Assembly (NCBI RefSeq): GCF_039555335.1
Contig: NC_092640.1
Span: forward strand, 33,597,887-33,661,886
Direction of reading: 5' to 3'
DNA from: Amphiura filiformis
Lineage: Eukaryota; Echinodermata; Ophiuroidea; Amphilepidida; Amphiuridae
Length of the DNA: 64,000 bases
Part shown: positions 40,401-53,361 of the stretch, piece after piece
How the letters are laid out: each line of letters starts with the position of its first letter
Numbering within the stretch: the stretch's first letter is position 1
The notes under the pieces: model-generated
Database searches by the model: none
What the model saw: only the letters and a program-made list of their open reading frames with translations
Told to the model about the DNA's origin: nothing
Position numbers and translations under genes: made by a program

Positions 40401-41933
40401 CTACATATTGTTACCAAAATGAATTCATTTTCATCAGTAAAACTTGAGTTTTGGTGATTTGAATGTCCCCTACACCTTAATATTGTCATATTTTACGGTA
40501 CTACACATGAAAAATTGACATTTTTGTAAACATTTTATGTCTTTCCAGCTAACAATTAATGGTTATTTTGCTTTAAAAGATTACAACAGCCAAATAGCTA
40601 TATATTAATGCCAAAATGAATGAATTATAATGAATAAATGTCGAGTTACGTTGGTTTGTACGTCCCCTAACCTTTAATATTGTCAAATTTTACGCTGTTA
40701 CACATTGGAAAATTAACATTTTTATCATATTTTATGTCTATCTTATGGTTTTTCTGTTAAAAATAATACTGGAAAGTTAGAACAATCAATTAGCTACATG
40801 TTGATACCAAAATGAATTCATTATTATGAGTAAAGGTTGAGTTATGGTGGTTTTTATTTCCCCTACCCTTAATAATGCCATATTTGACATGGTTATACAT
40901 AGAAAAGTAACCCTTTCTCACAGTTTATGGCTATCTACCTGACAATTAATGTTTGCTTTGCTTTAAAATAATACTAACACGTTTGAACAATCAATTAGCT
41001 ACAATTCCAAAATGAATTCATTATCATGAGTTGAAGTTGAGTTATGATGGTTTATATTTCCCCTACCCCTTGTTACACACGCTGCTACATGTGGAAAAGT
41101 AACTATTTTTTTACATTTTCAGTCTATTTTCCTGACAAACAGCGGTTGATCTCACCCCACACATATAAATATTCAAAATATTACATGAATGGCAACTTGC
41201 CAAACAAATTTTGTTAATAGAACTTATATAGTTCAGCCGAGTGACATATTAAGACATGTAAAACACCCCAACCCTGAACCATATACACACCCCGCACCCA
41301 CCCCACATACTCACACACACCTACCCCAAACCCACACAACACAAACCAACATGCAAGCAATACAAAATTAAAAAATGGAAACTTAATTAATTTTGAAAAA
41401 AAGAAATTGGCACAAATTGGTAAAATTTGAAGCCAATGTCACAAAAACACCCACCCTACGCATTGTTGTGAAAAAATGATTTTTCACTAGTGTATGGACT
41501 GACCACTTCCAATCATGATCAAATGAAACCTAGGTTTGCTTTCAAATAATACTAGGCAGTTAGAACAATCAATTAGCTACATATTCATACCAAAATAAAT
41601 TCATTATTATGAGTAAAAGTTGAGTTATGGGAATTTATATCTCCCCTACCCCTTAATTTTGTCCTATTTTTTTGTGATTTTATGTGATTATACGTCCATA
41701 TATAAAATACAATTTGAGACCACTACCTACCTAGCAGTGATCTAGAGGGTCCATACTAACTACCTATGGTGTCAAACCTTGTATGTAGTGGGGTATGAAC
41801 CAACACCTTATTTAGGGCCCCTGTGAGATCTTGCTCCTGGACTAAAAGATAGATTGGCCGTTTTATGCATAAATTACACGAACGTTTGGAAAGGTCTCAA
41901 ACAAATAATGAAGACACTGATACGATGATGAAA

Positions 41934-42455
<522 letters not shown>

Positions 42456-42466
42456 GAGTTTCTTAC

Positions 42467-42727
42467 CACAATATGAAGTGCGGTTCATAAGTTCATCAAG
42501 TATGTCCTTCTTCCAATGTTGTCTCATAATTAATTGACTTGGGTCATCGACAAACCACAGGTCTCTCTGGTCTCTTCCTGGACAAGTTTTGACATATTTA
42601 GGTGCTACCACTCCTTGGCAAAAACATATTTCCTTGTATGGAAGAGACCACCTCAAAGCACCCCCTCTAGATGGGTCTGGTCGTTGCTGAAGAATACAAA
42701 CATAGCTCAGCGCCACAGCTAGATAAG
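42467..42727 (-). CDS. Phase 1-1 exon of an unidentified cysteine-bearing domain
   Basis: Minus strand: acceptor CATTAACAG, donor GTAAGAAAC, 261 bp (87 codons), phase 1 on both sides. It reads YLAVALSYVCILQQRPDPSR then GGALRWSLPYKEICFCQGVV, APKYVKTCPGRDQRDLWFVD and DPSQLIMRQHWKKDILDELM ending NRTSYCG, with five cysteines and an N-glycosylation motif NRT. I do not recognise the family. Symmetric phase 1-1 exons typify shuffled extracellular modules, and the strand and phase match the EGF and F5/8C exons 9-12 kb downstream, so it may belong to the same mosaic gene. The alternative is an unrelated gene. Confidence 0.6.
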
Positions 42728-42747
42728 CTGTTAATGAAAATAATTAA

Positions 42748-42906
42748 GAAATAAAGGGTAATGCATGTTCCTTTACACGCAAATAATGTGTCCGAGGCAG
42801 TAAAAACGTAAATAATGGGTGAGGCGCAGCCGAACCCATTATTTAAACGTTTTACTGCCGAGGACACATTATTTGCGTGTAAAGGATAATGCTGCACCCT
42901 TTATTT
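42748..42906. repeat. Near-perfect ~75-bp-arm hairpin
   Basis: CCTTTACACGCAAATAATGT through TAATGGGT pairs with its inverse across a GAGGCGCAGCCGA loop, and pairing extends outward to AATAAAGGG. Only a few mismatches. A palindromic MITE is most likely; a hairpin RNA is possible if transcribed. Confidence 0.85.
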
Positions 42907-43375
42907 CTATTCTATTACCACAAAATAGTGCGATTTAAAGAGAAAATATCACATTTTTGCCCAAATATTTCAAGTTGTTTACCTCAAGATGGAGCGCCTA
43001 CGCGTAGCCAAAGTGTATGCACATTCCAATAACACAACCTAACATTCCCCTATAAGCAGGTATGCACATACAATAACACACCCCTGGCATTCCATTCTCC
43101 CCTACATAAGCAGGTGTGCTGTGCGCTTTGCTGTGCGCTTTGCTGTGCGCTGTGATGATAGAAGTTCGTTACCCCTGCCACTTTATCGCTAATTAATGGT
43201 TTTTCACGTGACGCGTTTCAACAAATCACAGTGCGCGATTTTGAATAGTGGGTCGTGGGGGTAATAGAATTAAAAATAGAAACAAGGTGTAAAATGTTAA
43301 CATTGTTGTGGCGATATATTATTTTATAGCCCGTGCCTTCTATTTTAATTTATTTATTTATTCAAAACTATGGTG

Positions 43376-43615
43376 TCATTCACCTCGAGTGAGATCACTC
43401 TCTCGTATCATTTCGATTAGACTATCGTTAAACGTCACAATGGTCTTTTGTGAACGAATGTCTTGTGTACGACGCAAACTGAGAATGAATTGTAGTCTGT
43501 GGCATTCACTCAGATGGTTAACATCTCTCCATAAACTCTCCGTGTGCGTCAAGATTTTAACACAACTTCTTAGTTTAGAGCGAGTACAATTCTCGCTAAT
43601 TATTACTGGATAATG
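43376..43615 (-). CDS. Possible terminal exon, function unknown
   Basis: Minus strand open frame beginning after a candidate acceptor ATTATCCAG and ending in TGA at 43376-43378. It reads SENCTRSKLRSCVKILTHTE, SLWRDVNHLSECHRLQFILS, LRRTQDIRSQKTIVTFNDSL and IEMIRESDLTRGE. Helix-like, mixed composition with no repeat character. No homologue recognised and no partner exon seen; could be chance. Confidence 0.25.
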   Translation of the reverse strand, partial: HYPVIISENCTRSKLRSCVKILTHTESLWRDVNHLSECHRLQFILSLRRTQDIRSQKTIVTFNDSLIEMIRESDLTRGE

Positions 43616-43629
43616 GAGTTTGTTCTACT

Positions 43630-46370
43630 CCTAGTTCTCTTGTTAGTTTTAATATAAAGTTTCATACCGAATGAAGAAGATGTAGTAAGTAATAAATATA
43701 ACTTAATTAACAGTAAATTGGGTTTTGATTGTCTTCATGTTTGTGTGATAATACTCGTGCTTGGCTGATTCTAAAAGCCTAAATAAGTCCCTGGTTGAAC
43801 CTCTGGTTCTATGAAGAACTTTATTTTAGCGCCCCTACTCAGGCCTATGATGAAGAGACGATGAACCGAATACCAATCTGAGGGACTAGTCGAGACGAGT
43901 GAACCAAGACGCATCTACCAAGCCGTGTGATTATTCCCTGGATTATTCGCCGGTTAAAATATATAGCGAGTCCTATTCCCAAAGTTCTTTATTAGAACAT
44001 TGAAATCGAGAGCGTTTTGTACATTATGTATGTTATGTGGCAAGAAGTCAGAATTTTTTCTGAAAACAATAATTTTAGAAAATGTGGTTGTTTTTGACCA
44101 AGGAAATAGTTTTTGGAAACGAGACCACTTTGGGTGGGTAGAAAATGATTCCTCTATTCACAGCTTTTGAATTTTTCAAATCAACAAACTGCATGTCAAG
44201 TTATCATAGTTATTCAAAGAAATGTTTTGTAATTTTAGGGTGGGGGTAATTCTTCGGAACTCTGTATGTATAAAACCTTACAAGTTACAAGAAAAACATG
44301 GGGTCATGTGTTTTTTCGCTCGGCAAGAAACCTGGTTTCTCGAATGAAAAATAACAGGTTTCTCGATTAAAAACCCAAGGTTTTTTCATCGCGTTATCGG
44401 TTGCTAAATCGGCAAACAAAAATGAGTTTCCAATAAATCGAATTGCCGATTTAATAAATGCAAACTTAGTTTAACCAAGTTCTTCGAAAAGAAACGCTAT
44501 TGTCTTTTTGAATTCGATAATGACCAGCTTTGTCAGTAATAAAGCAGTCCGAACACTTGGATTTTAGTTGAGTCCCACTTTTAGAAGTTAGTTGTGGCTG
44601 CGTCGGTTTGAAAAGTGTATTTAGTAGTTCCAATAAAGAAGTTCTGAAACAAACCGATTACATAAATGTGAATTTAATCCACACATTTATTTACGATATT
44701 TTACCCCTAGGGGTCTTTTTATCTTTTCAGTTTCTGGAGCTCTATTGTTCAGAAACGAAAACGCAAGGGATTATGTGAGTTGATCTGTAATTTGAATTCA
44801 TTGAAGTTTGAAGTACCAGAGAAGATGAGAAAAGAGGAGATCGCTCGAACATATAATCCGATTACCCACAGTTAACCTCTATTCACTTTTCTTTGTTTGG
44901 GGTACTTAAAACACCACTTGAAACTTCCTTTGTGGTAATCTGTTCATCCGCCACACGCTAGTCTGATTTGGTAGTTCTCTCTAGTGGAGAAAATATTCCA
45001 CACACGGAAGTACATCGTTAAAGTCCCAATTTTGCAGTCAAATCATGCTTTTTTTCTTTAAAAAAAATAATACTAACCAGGGTGACCATGATTTTTAAAC
45101 GAGTGAAAAAGCATTATATATATCGCAACTGCCATTAAAAAAAATCAAAAAATTGTTAAGTTATGGAAAGTCAAGCATAATTAATTTTCCAGTCAAATTA
45201 ATATAAGGTCAAAGGAAAAGAAATTTAAATGATAACTATTTGAATATTTGCGGCAGTTTACGGAAACTTAAAACCAGTGTAATCAGTAATTCAAACTCGT
45301 GTCAGTTTCTCCATATACTCCCGTTTTGTGTCCAAACGTGTCCAAAAATGCTATTTGGATCCAAAATGTGAGTCTTTTTCACAAGGATCTCGGGTCAAAC
45401 TTAGCAGCCAGTCATGCCAAACAATACAGAAATTATAATTCGCGGTCAACTGACGTAACAAATTGATATCAGGGCATGCGTCGTTTAGAGCTAGACAGTC
45501 GTGACTCGCAAAGCCACTTATCGTATTAGTTGATCAATCGGATTAGATCATTGTTTCCATCAATAGGCGGATGCACACATTATTTATTTGATGTGGGCAG
45601 CGAGCGACCTCCTCTTTTATCATCTTCTCTGGAAGTACCAATCAGTTTAGTATTTCAATATAGGTGGATGCCTGCTGTCAATCAAGGCTGGATAAGACAA
45701 GATTATATTTAAAGAATTACACACATAGTGTGTGGAATACCGGTGTTTTTAGTGGTCTAGTGCCCCTCTCGCTTTTATGTCCTCTAATACCTATAATAGG
45801 CCTTTGATGAAGTTAAAGTGATTCACATTAATGTGACAAATTGCCAATTCGAATGAAAAGGTCCACTTTTTTCTGTAAAAAACGTTAAAAATCAGCCCTT
45901 AAATCACAAAAGGTCCACTTTTGAGCCGATCACACCCCAATAAATCATGGCTACGGGTCTGTGTTGCCCTTCCCTCCTGACTTTTTGTATCAATGTAACA
46001 CACCCTATTTCAGTTCCTCCCTCCCCTCAGAATCAGTATCCCCCTCTCCCTCCCCGGCCCATTCTCTCTCTTCTTTTTCTAGTCTTTCCGTCTCTCCCTC
46101 TCCTCGCCTTTTCTATCGCCCCGTCCCCTCACTTGTTCAGTCAGTAAGTCAGTCTCAAGTATCTCCACCTCCCTCTTTGTGAAATTGATCATTTTGATCA
46201 ATGCCTGACAAAAATCAGCTTCGCAAAAATAAACATTTAAAATAAACTCGAGTCTCGCATATAGGCCCAACCAATTATCAGATTACGAATGAATAGAATA
46301 AATTATCTCCGCTCCAATGCAATTCTTTTGTATTGCATTCAATATAACATGATGACCAAATTGCCACTTG
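43630..46370. other. Intergenic; small repeat traces, no gene
   Basis: Contains short AAACCTGG modules at 44325-44390 related to the 26167-28966 element, a loose inverted pair around GAGAAGATGA at 44815 and 45620, GGTCCACTTTT repeats at 45860-45920, and a pyrimidine-rich tract at 46015-46140. ORFs in it (such as 45947-46147) follow the CT tract. Confidence 0.4.
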
Positions 46371-46750
46371 CACGCATGGAGCTAATATAGAAAGGAGATA
46401 GATTACGTAACGCCTATTGTTCCTTTGTGCCTATTTGAGTTTCCGAAACGCTATTCATCGAGAGGTACCTTTTGTTTGAGACAAAAGGGCTTCCGCCATT
46501 AAATCGGTTACTGACCTGACAGCGTATTAACGCTATAATAGGCAGGCTACTGTCAATAAGTGATGAAACGAAAGTCACGTGAAAGCATCTACACAAGCGA
46601 GAGGTACCCTTTGATGTAATCCAACCCAAGGGTGTGATTGAGTTGTCGCATGCACACAAAACAGAGGTTCGCCTACAATACAAACCTATTGCAGCGCCCA
46701 AATTGGTTTGTGCGCTCATTTGATTATACTCAGTGAACACGCTTTGCTCT
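46370..46750. repeat. Dispersed repeat, inverted partner at 53975-54250
   Basis: ATTCATCGAGAGGTACCTTT and CAACCCAAGGGTGTGATTGA match, in reverse complement, GGTACCTTTCGATGAAT near 54148 and TCAATCACACCCTTGGGTTG near 54068. The copy here carries an extra ~90 bases. Confidence 0.7.
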
Positions 46751-48115
46751 ACCATTTCGCTACGGACAGTTCCACAGCGATATTTCACCTATTGACCACG
46801 TACCAAATTATTATTTCTTTACTGGACTCGAACCAAAGACTGCATTGTACCTTTTTTCAAGGTTGTACCAAGCACGGCCAAAGCATGTTCAAGAGACAAT
46901 ACCAGGCATTTATCATGAGGGCTACCATGCTGGTATCATGAATACTCGGATAAACTCTTTTGTTCATATTGCTAACAGAGTATTCTTGTGATGAGTTTAT
47001 AAAAAATCGCTCTAGGAACTTTAGAGTTTAATTGCTTACCATGGGGGTATAGTTACATTCCATGCTATTATTCGGTATTTAACTGCAAACTGAAACTCGC
47101 TTTTATAAACCTCTACCTGTTTAAGTATGTCTGTGAGTTGTAATACATCCGATCGCATGCCGAGGCGTTGAATATGTAGTAAAAGGCAGGTCCGATAAAA
47201 TCCGAAGATATGACCAAATTGATGGTTAAAGGCGGAAAAATCCGCCAAAAGGCGGAAGATGCCATATGCTTGTATCTGTGCATTGTACTTGCACCCTAGA
47301 AAACTTCCAAAATTCTCAACAAAACAAAAATATTGTAAAATTGGAATACAAAATGTCATCATCATATTGGCCTTTGATGACAATTTTATCAAAATAGCCC
47401 TTCGGAAATTGCTTGAATCTATTCAAATATCAATCCATTTATTTTCTACAATACAGTATTGTATTCTTGGGAATATGAGAGTTGTAAAATGATCTTCTAC
47501 ATGCCGGGTTTTGTTTTGAAATTTGTTGTACGGATAGTTTTTCATAGTTCAGTTATCGGGATGTTTCGGAAACGCCTCAAAATATCGCCGTCAAACATTC
47601 CCGTATATCAAGAGATGGCGCTATTTTTTGGGTAGGGAAATATCACTGTGAGTTCAGCAGCATAGGCAAAGCACAGATATTAGAACACATATCTGTGGGC
47701 AAAGTGTGCGCTCTGTGTGGCGGATATAAGAATCTACACAATGTTTGCCAATAGGCCTACATATAAGGATTTGAAGTAATTATGATATCGCTCCTACTGT
47801 AGTATTTTTAAGGACATTAGCCGCGGTCCACATCATGTTTTATCATAATAGGCCTACCATAATAATTTACATAAGCACCGCGTATATAGGACTGGCAAGC
47901 GAGTCTACCCTGGACCTCAAATGTGATATATTTGCTAATAACTCGAGAAGCATATAGCCATACTATTTCTGAATCAATCAATAAAGCAAAGGAAATAATA
48001 CTTGTAGGCCTATTAAATATTAAATATTAAATATAATTGCGGATCCCGGTTGCGGACCAACCGATGCAGCTCGATACGCCCAATGTATGAATAAAAGCAC
48101 CTAACAATAAAGTCG
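46750..48115. other. Intergenic, no gene supported
   Basis: A 118-codon minus-strand ORF (47036-47392, motif FGHIFGFYRTCLLLH) has no recognised domain or splice context. Otherwise AT-rich sequence. The LINE 3' end begins at 48124. Confidence 0.35.
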
Positions 48116-48464
48116 CCCAATTGAACAATAATAATAATAATAATAAAACAGCATTTATATAGCGCATTGTGAATCGCAGATTCCTCAATCATGTCAATGC
48201 GCTTTACAGTAAAAACGAATTAATCACAAAATAATAATACATCGAGATATAATGAAATCAGTATAAAAATTAAAAAGCCTTAAAAATACTACACCTATAC
48301 ATCAACAAGCATAATAAAACATATCTTTTAAAAGCCAGACCAGCTGTGAATACAATTATTAATTACAGAATTAAATAGCATATTTACTAGTACAGAATTG
48401 CACAACATGATAAAATAGCACAACATTCATAAATAACAAAATAAATAAATTTCAGAAAAATAGT

Positions 48465-50472
48465 TAGACGGCAAGACTGAGTGCACCCAGCCACTTCCCA
48501 CACGGAGAAGCGACTGCGTGCAGACACATCACGAGAGATGTGAGATCCACCGACCTGAATCAAAAGGGCAGGTCGATGCACCTCACATGGAACAAAAGCA
48601 GAAAACTAAATATAAAAATAACAAAGCATCACTATCATTCAGCCAATAATAATAATAATCAATACAGTACAAATAAATAGTACAAATAAATAGATGGCCA
48701 GACTGAGTGCACCCAGTCCCTTCCCAACCAGGAAGTGACTGCGTGCACACAGATCAAAAACAATGTGAGACCCACTGACATGGCTCATGGGAGCCAGTCA
48801 GTGCACCTCACATGGAGCGAGAGCCAGAAACAAAGTATAGTTCAATACAAACCAGGAATACATCATAACATAACATAACATAACAGAAAACCTTTGGTGC
48901 GCTGTTCCTTATGACAAGCTCGTAGCGCTTACAAAGTAAAAATAAAAACATCTTAAGGTACACAAAGCAAAACCTTAAGTAAATAACATTATAGAGCACA
49001 AACCTTAAATTTACATAATACAAGTCATAAAATATAAAGATCAACAAAGTAAAACACATCATGGAAAAAGATTCTCTTATTGTGATGGATTCTCTTATTG
49101 TGATAGGAAGTTTATTCCATTCCCGTGAAGCACATAAAGTAAATGTCCTGTCGCCTGCTCTAAGGTGAGCCTAATTGGGGTAATCCAAACGAAGGAAATC
49201 ATTGACGGATCTGAGATTACGGGTTGGATGATAAATATGAAGACAAGTATTCAGATAATCTGGTGCTAAGTGGTTTAGAGTCTTGTAGACGTAGAGGAGC
49301 AGTTTGTAGATAATACGCTGTTGGACAGGAAGCCAATGAAGAGCAGACAACAATGGTTGCGAATCGTGCTTGCGAGGTACATTAAAAACAAGTCGAGCTG
49401 CCCAGTTTTGAAGACGTTGAAGACGAAGGATGATTACAAGTATCTTTATCAATATGATTACAAGTATCTTTATCAATATATTTCCGTATTCTAGTTAAAT
49501 TACGTAGATGAAATGTAGTTGTTTTGCATAAATTAGTGATGTGCGTTGTCATAGACATATTTGTATCAAAAAATGAACCAAGATTACGAATTGACTCTGA
49601 TGGCAAGATGGTTGAATCTCCCATTTCGAGCGAAACATTGTTGATAAAGCGTGTGTTATGAGGAGACGATGCAATGAAAAATTCAGTTTTATCATTGTTG
49701 AGTTGTAATTTGTTTTGGATCATCCAAGTTTTGATTTCATATATACAGTTGTGAAGTTTTGCAATAGCATTATCTAATTCACCAGGTATCTTAGGATTAC
49801 AGGAGACGTAGAGTTGAATCATATTTCAACAAGCATAAATTAATACAGTACACACAATTAATAATCACATACATGGCCAGACTGAGTGCACCCAGCCCCT
49901 TCCCAACCAGGAAGTGACTGCGTGCACACAGACCAAAACAATGTGAGACCCACTGATGTGGCTCCAGGGAGCCAGTCAGTGCACCTCACATGGAGCTGTG
50001 GCCAAAAACAAAGTATAAATTCAATATAAATCATGAACATGTATGATATCAAGCATAATTTACTGTAAATACATTACACAAAAACCTCATACGTGTAGAT
50101 GGCCCGACTGAGTGCACCCAGCCCCTTCCCAACCAGGAAGTGACTGCGAGCACACAGACCAAAACAATGTGAGACCCACTGACATGGATCCAAGGAGCCA
50201 GTCAGTGCACCTCACATGGAGCTGGGGCCAAAACAAAGACTAATTCAATATAAATCATGAACATGTTTGATATCAAGCAAAAATTTTACTGTAATTAACA
50301 CTGTCATAAATAAATACATTTCACAAATACCTCATAGATGGCTCGACTGAGTGCACCCAGCCCCTTCCCAACCAGAAAGTGACTGCGAGCACACAGACCA
50401 AACAATGTGAGACCCACCGACATGGTTCCAGGGAGCCAGTCAGTGCACCTCACATCCATGGAGCAAGAGCCA
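48465..50472. repeat. Five ~125-bp modules in the LINE 3' region
   Basis: GACTGAGTGCACCCAGCC followed by TTCCCAACCAGGAAGTGACT and ending GTCAGTGCACCTCACATGGA at 48470, 48693, 49873, 50100 and 50340. The last three are in tandem with a period of about 230-240. The middle pair is separated by the LINE fragment at 49060-49830. Confidence 0.85.
49060..49830 (-). pseudogene. Reverse transcriptase C-terminal fragment of a second LINE
   Basis: Minus strand: IKTWMIQNKLQLNNDKTEFF and IRNLGSFFDTNMSMTTHI (post-YADD region), then LQNWAARLVFNVPRK, LSALHWLPVQQRIIYKLLLY and AGDRTFTLCASREWNKLP, the usual end of CR1/L2-type polymerases. A 24-base direct repeat duplicates IDKDTCNH, and a short one duplicates ITIRES. 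Frame changes separate the parts. Distinct in sequence from the LINE that surrounds it. Confidence 0.8.
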
Positions 50473-50504
50473 GAAATTCAATACAAGTAAAATAATCATG
50501 ATCA

Positions 50505-52560
50505 TTAATGAAAAATAACACAGTCGTTAGACCACATGTCATTAAACAGGTACGTCTTTAGCATAGATTTGAAACTAAGTACAGTCTTTGCACATTTGAT
50601 TGTCATAGGCAGTTCATTCCATAGTCTTGGTGCAGATGCTGAAAACGATCTATCCCCGTATGATGTGGATGTTTTCACTGGTTCCAACAAGAATTTAGTA
50701 CCGGACCTTAGCGAACGCATGGGCTTGTATTCAGTCAGTAATTCCGAGATGTAATTCGGCGCAAGCCCATGAAGTGACTTGTAAGTCAGGAGCAGGATCT
50801 TGAACATAATTCGCTTCCGAACTAGCAGCCAGTGTAACTCTTGTAATACCGGGGAGATGTGATGTCGTTTCTTCACCAGAGCAACCATTCTCGCTGCAGC
50901 GTTTTGAACCTGCTGAAGTTTATCAAGCTCGCGTTCTGGTAAGCCGAATAACAGTCCGTTACAACAGTCCAAGCGTGATGAAATGAATGCATGTACAAGC
51001 TTTGCCGCTGTTACTTGATCCAAGTACTTGCGAATCTGACCGATCTTATATAGTGCAAAGTTCGCAGCTCGACAGATGTTGTTCACATGCTTGATCATGG
51101 TGAGATTGCTGTCAAGGATTACTCCCAGATTCCGAGCAGAAGACACAATGTTTACTTGCTCTGAACCGATCTACATTGCCTGAACTGGTGATGAACTCCT
51201 TAGGAACTTAGATGTGATATGCAGAATCTCTGTCTTCCCACCAATCAGTTTCAGCCTGTTTGCTGTCATCCAGGATTTAACCTGAAGCACACACTGCTCG
51301 AGTTGTGAAATCGCGGCAGTTCTTTCAGAAGGGTTGAAGACCATGTATAGTTGAGTGTCGTCTGCATACACCATCAACTCAATTCCATCAAATGATCTAA
51401 TAACGTCCTCCAGTGGTGCAGTATACATTGAGAAACATACTGGCCCAAGTACGGAGCCTTGTGGGACACCATCATGGAGGGGAGAATGTCCAGACTGGAT
51501 TCCATCAATGACCACTGATTGTGTACGGTCAGAGAGATATGACTGGAACCAACGAAGTGCGGTACCATTCACCCCGTACCGGTTTGACAATCTTTGCAGG
51601 AGGATATCGTGGTTAATGGTATCAACAGCGGCTGTTAGATCTAATAAAACAAGCGCAACTTCCCCGTGTACATCAGCTGCACGAAGAATGTCGTTTGAAA
51701 CACGTAATAGGGCGGTTTCGGTTGAATGGTGCTTGCGATACGCAGACTGTCGTTCGCCTTGTAGGTTGTGCGTGTCAAGGTGATTATTTAGTTGCAACTG
51801 CTCTTTCAGTGATCTTAGACATGAAGGACAGATTTGATACCGGGCGGTAGTTTGTTAAACACTCCGGATCAAGCGTTGGCTTCTTAATCAGTGGAGTCAA
51901 CCGGGCTTCTTTGAAACAACTAGGAACCTCGCCAGATGTTATCGAACAGTTCACAATATCGCAGATAGTAGGCAACAGTTCATCTAGACACCTCTTTACC
52001 AGCCAGGATGGAATTGGGTCAAGAGGGCAAGACTTAGACTTGGAGTCCATGATGATTTTGCGTATCGCATCGTGTGACACCTCCTGAAATTCGCAGAATT
52101 GGGGAACGTTTCTTTTAACATCCTGTACTGGAGTTGCGTCACAAAGACTGTCCAATTCTTTCTTCACTTTCTCAATTTTGCCTGTGAAGAAGGTGGCAAA
52201 ATCACATGCAAGATCATGAGCAGAGTCGTGAACTGGAAGAACTTTAGCTGGTTTAGCGCTAGAGAGCTTGTCGATGAAATGGAACAATTTGCCCTGCTCA
52301 CAGTCACTAACTTGAGCTCTGTGGTAATTGGTCTTAGTTTTCTCAAGCTCCTCCTTGTACTCTGTGCATTTTTCTTGGTACAGCTGTTTGTGCACTTCAA
52401 GTCCAGATGATGTCCACTTACGCTCAAGACGGCGTTTCTCTCGCTTTTTCTCACGCAACATGTCGTTATACCATGGCGCATGTGGTCTGAGGGTAATAGA
52501 TCGTGTCACAACAGCTGTAGGTGTCGATCGCACGACTTCATGAATATTGATTGGCAACAT
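50505..52560 (-). pseudogene. LINE reverse transcriptase, three reading segments
   Basis: Minus strand. Segment 1 (52560-51784) has the linker and TNYRPVSNLSFMSKITER. Segment 2 (51797-51171) has SAYRKHHSTETALLRV, DLTAAVDTINHDILL, GVPQGSVLGP and the catalytic YADDTQLY, then stops after SSPVQAM. Segment 3 (51146-50505) starts SARNLGVILDSNLTM and ends with LQQVQNAAARMVALV, LHWL and RSFSASAPRLWNELP. One frameshift and one stop separate nearly complete domains, so inactivation looks fairly recent. VD replaces FD in motif A. Confidence 0.85.
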
Positions 52561-52743
52561 TTTCCAATATGCCAGCGCTCAAATCGGACACAATAGAACA
52601 ATAGACCCTTCAGTGCGTTGCTTGCACGCCTCATTTGGGAGATATTTGGTTGTTTCAGACAACGCCTTGCATGGTCTATTGTTCTATTGTGTCCTGTTTG
52701 AGCGCTGACATATTGGAAAATGTTGACAATCAATATTCATGAG
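52538..52743. repeat. Hairpin at the 5' truncation of the LINE
   Basis: TTCATGAATATTGATTGGCA and CAACATTTTCCAATATG with CACAATAGAACAATAGAC are mirrored at 52668-52743. Arms about 80 bp, loop about 50 bp. The left arm overlaps the first codons of LINE segment 1. Confidence 0.85.
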
Positions 52744-52899
52744 AGTGTACATTCAACGTCCAATTTTCGAAATTGGGTGACCTTTGCTTGGTAAAGGCAT
52801 TGACATCATCGAATGGCTGCCTATAGTGCTGTTAGTGTTAGGCCTATGTGGGGGGGGTAGCTATGATTAGTTTCTATAATAATTATTATAATTTATTTG

Positions 52900-53051
52900 T
52901 CATTCCTTTCTTTTATTTTCTCTGTACTTATTCTTTCCTTGCTATAGTATTACTCCTTCTTCTTTTCTCCCTTCCCTTCTCCATCCCCTCTTACTTTTTG
53001 TCCCCTCTCATTCCTATCCTTTTCCTTACCTTTCTATATATTTACTTCTAT

Positions 53052-53098
<47 letters not shown>

Positions 53099-53270
53099 TT
53101 TCTCTTCATTTCTTCTTCTTTCTCTCTTCCTCCAGTCCCCTCTCATTCTTCATATCCCCTCCTCCACCTCTTCCTCCCTCATCCCCTCCCAAGACCTCTC
53201 ACAGAAGAGCTGCCCACCCCCCTTCGGTACGCCACTTTTTTATGCCAATCTCCTTCTTAAAATAAAATAA
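52900..53270. repeat. Pyrimidine-rich tract with (TTTA)n
   Basis: TTTA repeats at 53048-53103 flanked by CT-rich sequence. The ORF over it is compositional. Similar CT-rich stretches lie at 46015-46140 and 54775-54930. Confidence 0.85.
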
Positions 53271-53361
53271 AATGTCTATTTGTGAAACAACTTTTATATA
53301 GGCCTATACCGGTACTCATTATATGTTACATGTATACGTAGCTATTACCATTATACAGTAC

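Larger units (their letters stand above)
34825..41844. mobile_element. 7-kb inverted-repeat (foldback) element with ~207-bp tandem arms
   Basis: TAGTCCAGGAGCA at 34825 is mirrored at 41844, followed in both arms by CCCACTACATACAAGGTTTG, GACCCTCTAGATCACTGCTA and further matched blocks. Each arm then carries tandem units of about 207 bp keyed by AAGGGGTAGGGGAAAT (for example 36155, 36362, 36570, 36777, 36984) or, in the right arm, its complement. A G/T-rich block at 35730-35820 pairs with a C/A-rich block at 41255-41350. The centre (about 37660-38620) is unique and AT-rich. No long ORF is present. Boundaries are by eye; no target duplication found. Confidence 0.85.
48124..52565 (-). mobile_element. 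CR1/L2-group LINE, 5'-truncated, with 3' tail
   Basis: Runs right to left. Coding parts at 52560-50505 are followed by a 3' region and end in GCGCTATATAAATG then a TTATTATTATT tail at 48124-48145, the usual end of such LINEs. The endonuclease is missing. The 3' region (48310-50480) holds several ~125-bp modules and a second LINE fragment. Confidence 0.8.

Noticed and set aside
34825-41844. Plain satellite array
   Set aside because: Tandem units are in opposite orientation in two ordered arms with matching unique outer blocks, so a foldback structure fits better than a simple satellite.
43308-43613. 101-codon + strand ORF
   Set aside because: No domain or start context; the minus strand of the same stretch looks more protein-like and was reported only as a weak exon.
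47036-47392. 118-codon minus ORF
   Set aside because: No recognised motif, no splice or regulatory support; length is within chance for AT-rich sequence.
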